DNA of 64,000 nucleotides from JBNJFY01 sp051747265 (lineage in GTDB: Bacteria; Bacteroidota; Rhodothermia; Balneolales; Balneolaceae), in NCBI GenBank assembly GCA_051747265.1, contig JBNJFY010000001.1, positions 496,001-560,000 on the forward strand. Reading direction: 5' to 3'. The notes beneath the pieces are model-generated. The model saw only the letters and a program-made list of their open reading frames with translations. It made no database searches and was not told the DNA's origin. Below, piece by piece: positions 60,127 through 64,000 of this stretch. Each line of letters begins with the position of its first letter. Position 1 is the first letter of the stretch. Made by a program: the position numbers and the translations under genes.

Positions 60127-61233
60127 ATGACCATACCTGAACGTAAACCAGCCATACTCGCCCTCTCCGATGGCACTGTAGAACACGGCTACGCTATCGG
60201 AATCACCGGTACTACCGGCGGCGAGCTCTGCTTCAATACCAGTATGACCGGTTACCAAGAGATCTTCACCGATCCCAGCTACTACGGTCAGCTCATGATG
60301 ATGACCTACCCACATATCGGAAATTACGGAACCATGGCCCGCGACGACGAAGCCCGACGCACCATGATCGCTGGCCTTATCGTCCGCTCCTTTTCCGAAG
60401 AGTTTAGCAACCCCCAAGCCGACGGCAGCCTACAGGAATACCTGGTTCGCAACGAATTAATCGGTATCTCCGGGGTGGACACCCGAAAGCTGGTTCGCCA
60501 TATTCGATCCAAAGGAGTAATGAACGCGGTCATCTCCTCCGAAGAGCTGGATCCCGATGTACTAGTAGAGAAAGCCAAAAACTGGGACAGCATGGAAGGC
60601 TTGGAGCTGGCCAGTTCAGTCACCCGCGACGAAGCCCAAACCATTCACAGTGATGGGCCTTATAAAGTGGCCGTCCTAGACTACGGTGTAAAGCAAAACA
60701 TCCTGAACAAATTGGTAGAGCACGGATGCACACTACGCGTATTCCCGGCCAAAACGGATGTTGAAGATGTCAAAGCCTGGGAGCCGGATGGGTTTTTCTT
60801 CTCCAACGGCCCGGGGGATCCGAACGCAACCAGTAGCTACGCCCTGGAAATGGTGGAATACGCCAAATCGACCGGCAAACCGATGTTTGGCATCTGCCTG
60901 GGCCACCAGCTGATGGCGCTTAGTGAAGACATCCCGGTGAAAAAAATGTACGTCGGACACCGAGGAGCCAATCATCCGGTCAAAAATCTAGCAACCGGAC
61001 TGGTTGAAATTACCACGCAAAATCATGGTTTCGGGGTAGACGGAGAACAACTAGATGATTCCAAAGCGGAGATCACACACATTAACTTGAATGACGATAC
61101 CCTGGAAGGGCTCAAATTTAAATCTTTCCCCGGCTTCTCCGTGCAGTACCACCCGGAAGCTTCCCCGGGTCCGCATGACTCGGCGTACCTGTTCCAGCAG
61201 TTTGAAGATCTGCTTGCCGAACACACCAAGTAA
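60127..61233 (+). CDS. carA: Carbamoyl-phosphate synthase small (glutaminase) subunit
   Basis: Releases ammonia from glutamine for carbamoyl phosphate synthesis, feeding pyrimidine and arginine pathways. It has 368 residues. The N-terminal domain has GTTGGELCFNTSMTGYQEI. The class I glutaminase domain has FFFSNGPGDP, the catalytic Cys in FGICLGHQLMAL, and the His-Glu pair in YHPEASPGPHDS. It lies 52 bp before carB and behind a leader with a terminator-like hairpin. Confidence 0.97.
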   Translation: MTIPERKPAILALSDGTVEHGYAIGITGTTGGELCFNTSMTGYQEIFTDPSYYGQLMMMTYPHIGNYGTMARDDEARRTMIAGLIVRSFSEEFSNPQADGSLQEYLVRNELIGISGVDTRKLVRHIRSKGVMNAVISSEELDPDVLVEKAKNWDSMEGLELASSVTRDEAQTIHSDGPYKVAVLDYGVKQNILNKLVEHGCTLRVFPAKTDVEDVKAWEPDGFFFSNGPGDPNATSSYALEMVEYAKSTGKPMFGICLGHQLMALSEDIPVKKMYVGHRGANHPVKNLATGLVEITTQNHGFGVDGEQLDDSKAEITHINLNDDTLEGLKFKSFPGFSVQYHPEASPGPHDSAYLFQQFEDLLAEHTK

Positions 61234-61285
61234 CACCCGATTCGATACACTCTAAATTTTTACACGCACAAAACCATTACCTCCC

Positions 61286-64000
61286 ATGCCGCGACGCGAC
61301 GACATACATAAGATTCTGATTATTGGCTCTGGCCCAATTGTGATTGGGCAAGCTTGCGAATTTGACTACTCAGGCTCCCAGGCCTGCCGCTCCTTGATGG
61401 AAGACGGCTATGAAGTGGTGCTCATCAATTCCAATCCGGCTACCATTATGACCGATCCCATCATGGCCGATGAGATCTATCTGATGCCCCTGACTGAAGA
61501 GTCGGTGAAGGAAGTCGTAGCCAAGGAAAACCCCGACGCGGTTCTCCCTACCATGGGTGGGCAAACCGCCTTGAATCTGGCCCGTAATCTACAGCACGAA
61601 AACTTCTGGAAAGACAACGGCATCAAAATTATCGGGGTGGATATTGACGCGGTAGACATTACCGAAAACCGCCAGCAATTCCGTGACTTGATGGACGAGA
61701 TCGGCATCGATCAGTGCCGGAGCCGTACCGCCGAATCCCTGCTGGAAGCCAAAGAAATTATCCTGGAATTGGGTGGACTCCCCGCTGTAATCCGGCCCTC
61801 TTTTACCATGGGGGGCGCCGGCGGCGGAATTGTCTGGACCGAAGAGGAGCTGGAACGCAAAGTGACCCGCGGACTGGAAATGAGTCCCACGCACCAGGTA
61901 CTTATCGAAGAATCCATCTTCGGTTGGAAAGAATACGAGTTGGAGCTGCTGCGTGACGAAAACGACAACGTAGTAATCATCTGCTCCATCGAAAACCTGG
62001 ATCCGATGGGCGTACACACCGGCGACTCGGTAACCGTAGCGCCCACCCAGACACTCACTGACAAGCAGTTGCAACACATGCGAGATAGCGCCATCAAAAT
62101 GATGCGCTCCATCGGTACCTTTGCCGGTGGTTGTAATGTACAGTTTGCCATGGAGCCGGACACCGATCGCCTGGTAGCTATTGAGATTAACCCGCGCGTC
62201 TCTCGCTCCTCGGCCCTGGCTTCCAAAGCCACCGGATACCCCATTGCCAAAGTGGCTACCAAACTGGCTGTAGGTTACACGCTCGATGAGCTGGAAAACC
62301 AAATTACCGGAGTGAGCTCGGCCTGCTTTGAGCCCTCTCTGGATTATGTAGTGGTAAAAATTCCTCGGTTTAATTTCGAGAAATTCCCGGCCGTAGACGA
62401 AGAACTTACCACTCAGATGAAAGCGGTGGGTGAGGTCATGTCCATCGGACGCACCTTCCCCGAAGCGCTGAACAAAGCATGGCAATCGATGGAAATCGGT
62501 CGGGCAGGATTAGGTGCGGATGGCCGAGACGAACTGGACCGCAAGAAGGTTCGCGAGCGTTTGATCAAGCCCTATTGGGATCGCACGTTGAATATCCGCA
62601 ATGCCTTTAAACTGGGCGCCTCCGTCGAAGAAGTGGCAGATATTACCAAAGTTACGCCTTGGTTCCTGCAGCAGATCCGTTACATGGTATCGCTGGAAAA
62701 CCGTACCGAAGGCCAAACCTTGGATACTATTACCAAGGAGGATTTGTATGAACTAAAACAAGCCGGATTTTCAGATACACAGGTCGCTTGGATGCTCAGT
62801 CAGAGCGAAGCCGATCCAGTCACCGATGATGATGTACGCGCAAAACGCAAAGAGCTGGAAATGACTCCGGTATTCAAGATGGTGGACACTTGCGCAGCCG
62901 AATTCCCCGTGGAAACACCTTACTACTACTCCACCTACGAAGGGGAAAATGAGAGTGAGGTCACCGATCGGGAGAAAGTAATTATTCTGGGCAGCGGCCC
63001 GAACCGTATCGGTCAGGGTATTGAGTTTGATTACTCTTGCGTTCACGCGGTGCACGCCACACAGGAGATGGGCTACGAAGCCATCATGATCAACTGTAAC
63101 CCGGAAACCGTTTCCACCGACTTCGACACCGCCGACAAGCTCTACTTTGAACCCGTCTACTGGGAGCGCGTGTTGGATATTATCGAGTACGAGCAACCCA
63201 AAGGCGTGATTCTGCAGGTGGGGGGACAAACCGCACTCAAGCTGGGCAAGAAACTAGAGAAAATGGGTATCAACATATTCGGAACGCCCTTTTCACAGAT
63301 CAACTTTGCCGAGGATCGGGGTAAGTTTTCCGACTTCTTGAAGGGGTTAGAAATCCCCTTCCCAGAATACGGAACAGCCATGAATGTGGAGGGCGCGGTT
63401 AATATCGCCAACCGTATCGGATATCCGGTATTAATACGTCCCAGTTACGTACTCGGTGGGCAAGGCATGCGAATCGCCATTAAGGAAGATGAGCTGATTC
63501 ATTATGTGGATCGTATCCTGGAGACCTTCCCGGAAAACGACTTCCTGATTGACCGCTATCTCGAACACGCTATTGAGGTAGATGTGGATTCGGTTTATGA
63601 TGGCGAACAACTGCACATTGCCGGTATCATGCAGCATATCGAACCGGCTGGTGTACACTCGGGCGATTCCACCGCCGTTCTGCCGCCCTACTCACTCAGC
63701 GATGAAGTCATTGAGAAGATCAAACTCTACCAAGAGAAGATCGCCGATGGCTTGGGAGTAATCGGATTCTTGAACGTACAGTATGCGGTTAAAGATGGGA
63801 AAGTCTACGTGCTGGAAGCTAACCCACGCACTACGCGAACCATTCCCTTCCTGGCCAAAGCTACCGGACGACCGGAAGCCAAGATCGGGACCAAAGTGAT
63901 GCTCGGGGCTAAACTGAGTGAATTCGACTTGGAGTCCAAACTGCAAGGATGGGCCATCAAAGAGCCGGTTTTCCCCTTTGACAAGTTCCCGGAAGTGAAA
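61286..64000 (+). CDS. carB: Carbamoyl-phosphate synthase large subunit, C-terminus beyond the window
   Basis: 905 codons of an expected about 1070 are present; the frame is open to the last base. The first ATP-grasp half starts IHKILIIGSGPIVIGQACEFDYSG with GGQTALNLA. The oligomerisation region covers about 400-560. The second half starts VIILGSGPNRIGQGIEFDYS with VGGQTALKLG, PVLIRPSYVLGGQGMRIA and VLEANPRTTRTIPFLAKATG. Both ATP sites appear intact. The allosteric MGS-like domain is outside the window. It has no leader of its own, so it is co-transcribed with carA. Confidence 0.97.
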   Translation, partial: MPRRDDIHKILIIGSGPIVIGQACEFDYSGSQACRSLMEDGYEVVLINSNPATIMTDPIMADEIYLMPLTEESVKEVVAKENPDAVLPTMGGQTALNLARNLQHENFWKDNGIKIIGVDIDAVDITENRQQFRDLMDEIGIDQCRSRTAESLLEAKEIILELGGLPAVIRPSFTMGGAGGGIVWTEEELERKVTRGLEMSPTHQVLIEESIFGWKEYELELLRDENDNVVIICSIENLDPMGVHTGDSVTVAPTQTLTDKQLQHMRDSAIKMMRSIGTFAGGCNVQFAMEPDTDRLVAIEINPRVSRSSALASKATGYPIAKVATKLAVGYTLDELENQITGVSSACFEPSLDYVVVKIPRFNFEKFPAVDEELTTQMKAVGEVMSIGRTFPEALNKAWQSMEIGRAGLGADGRDELDRKKVRERLIKPYWDRTLNIRNAFKLGASVEEVADITKVTPWFLQQIRYMVSLENRTEGQTLDTITKEDLYELKQAGFSDTQVAWMLSQSEADPVTDDDVRAKRKELEMTPVFKMVDTCAAEFPVETPYYYSTYEGENESEVTDREKVIILGSGPNRIGQGIEFDYSCVHAVHATQEMGYEAIMINCNPETVSTDFDTADKLYFEPVYWERVLDIIEYEQPKGVILQVGGQTALKLGKKLEKMGINIFGTPFSQINFAEDRGKFSDFLKGLEIPFPEYGTAMNVEGAVNIANRIGYPVLIRPSYVLGGQGMRIAIKEDELIHYVDRILETFPENDFLIDRYLEHAIEVDVDSVYDGEQLHIAGIMQHIEPAGVHSGDSTAVLPPYSLSDEVIEKIKLYQEKIADGLGVIGFLNVQYAVKDGKVYVLEANPRTTRTIPFLAKATGRPEAKIGTKVMLGAKLSEFDLESKLQGWAIKEPVFPFDKFPEVK

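Noticed and set aside
59822..60130. A 102-codon frame in the carA leader as a real or leader-peptide gene
   Set aside because: It runs through the terminator hairpin and its T-run and has no family resemblance, no Shine-Dalgarno sequence and no regulatory codon run.

Overview
The window looks like a chromosomal segment of a motile, aerobic, probably marine or halophilic member of the Balneolota/Rhodothermota/Bacteroidota assemblage. This placement is inferred from gene content, not from a marker-gene search. The clues are a cbb3 oxidase with fused CcoN-CcoO and a one-haem CcoP, an N-type rotary ATPase operon, a flagellar export block (flhB-flhA-flhF-flhG-fliA), a ferrochelatase with a cysteine-rich insert, and a Bacteroidota-type promoter (TTG, 20 nt, TATCTTTG) before carA. 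I saw no rRNA, tRNA or CRISPR array.

Layout. 1-813 is non-genic and decayed, with inverted REP hairpins. 814-3626 holds pruA and a formamidopyrimidine-DNA glycosylase gene. 3690-5357 is a minus-strand ArsR / thioredoxin-like / permease operon whose first two start codons sit inside the same duplicated 24-nt motif. 5678-12296 is a complete N-ATPase operon (atpDCQRBEFAG), followed by a convergent M28 peptidase. 14460-24154 is the cbb3 cluster ccoI-S-NO-Q-P-G-H plus a TauE/SafE-like protein, interrupted by a REP-associated transposase with its own REP hairpins. 24154-27331 is accessory: an old-yellow-enzyme gene cut flush by a repeat arm, an IS200-like transposase between two structured direct repeats, and two adjacent HNH nuclease genes that resemble a split ScoMcrA-type type IV restriction enzyme. 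27525-32684 carries scattered housekeeping and hypothetical genes. 32713-34884 holds two near-identical DUF559 nuclease cassettes, each bracketed by structured direct repeats of about 168 bp. 34959-45344 is an MFS transporter and a long haem operon (hemH-A-C-D-E-F-B-L, minus strand). 46348-48546 is a two-component system. 48988-56237 is the flagellar block. 56454-64000 has an SDR, a DUF58 protein, an arginine-deiminase-like enzyme, and carA plus a partial carB behind a probable attenuator.

Functional links. Haem biosynthesis and the cbb3 cluster (copper ATPase, assembly proteins, oxidase) support microaerobic respiration. The N-ATPase would be a second rotary pump. The flagellar block supplies the type III export core, placement/number regulators and sigma-28.

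The most unusual content is between the genes. (1) The DUF559 cassettes have arms with a conserved five-stem fold in which one stem changes sequence completely between copies but stays paired. (2) At least fifteen intergenic sites carry inverted arms of degenerate short tandem repeats from several unrelated word families, and the arms often touch or contain the stop codon of a neighbouring gene. (3) Two different HUH transposases each sit among their own palindromic repeats. The window thus contains several independent hairpin-based repeat systems.
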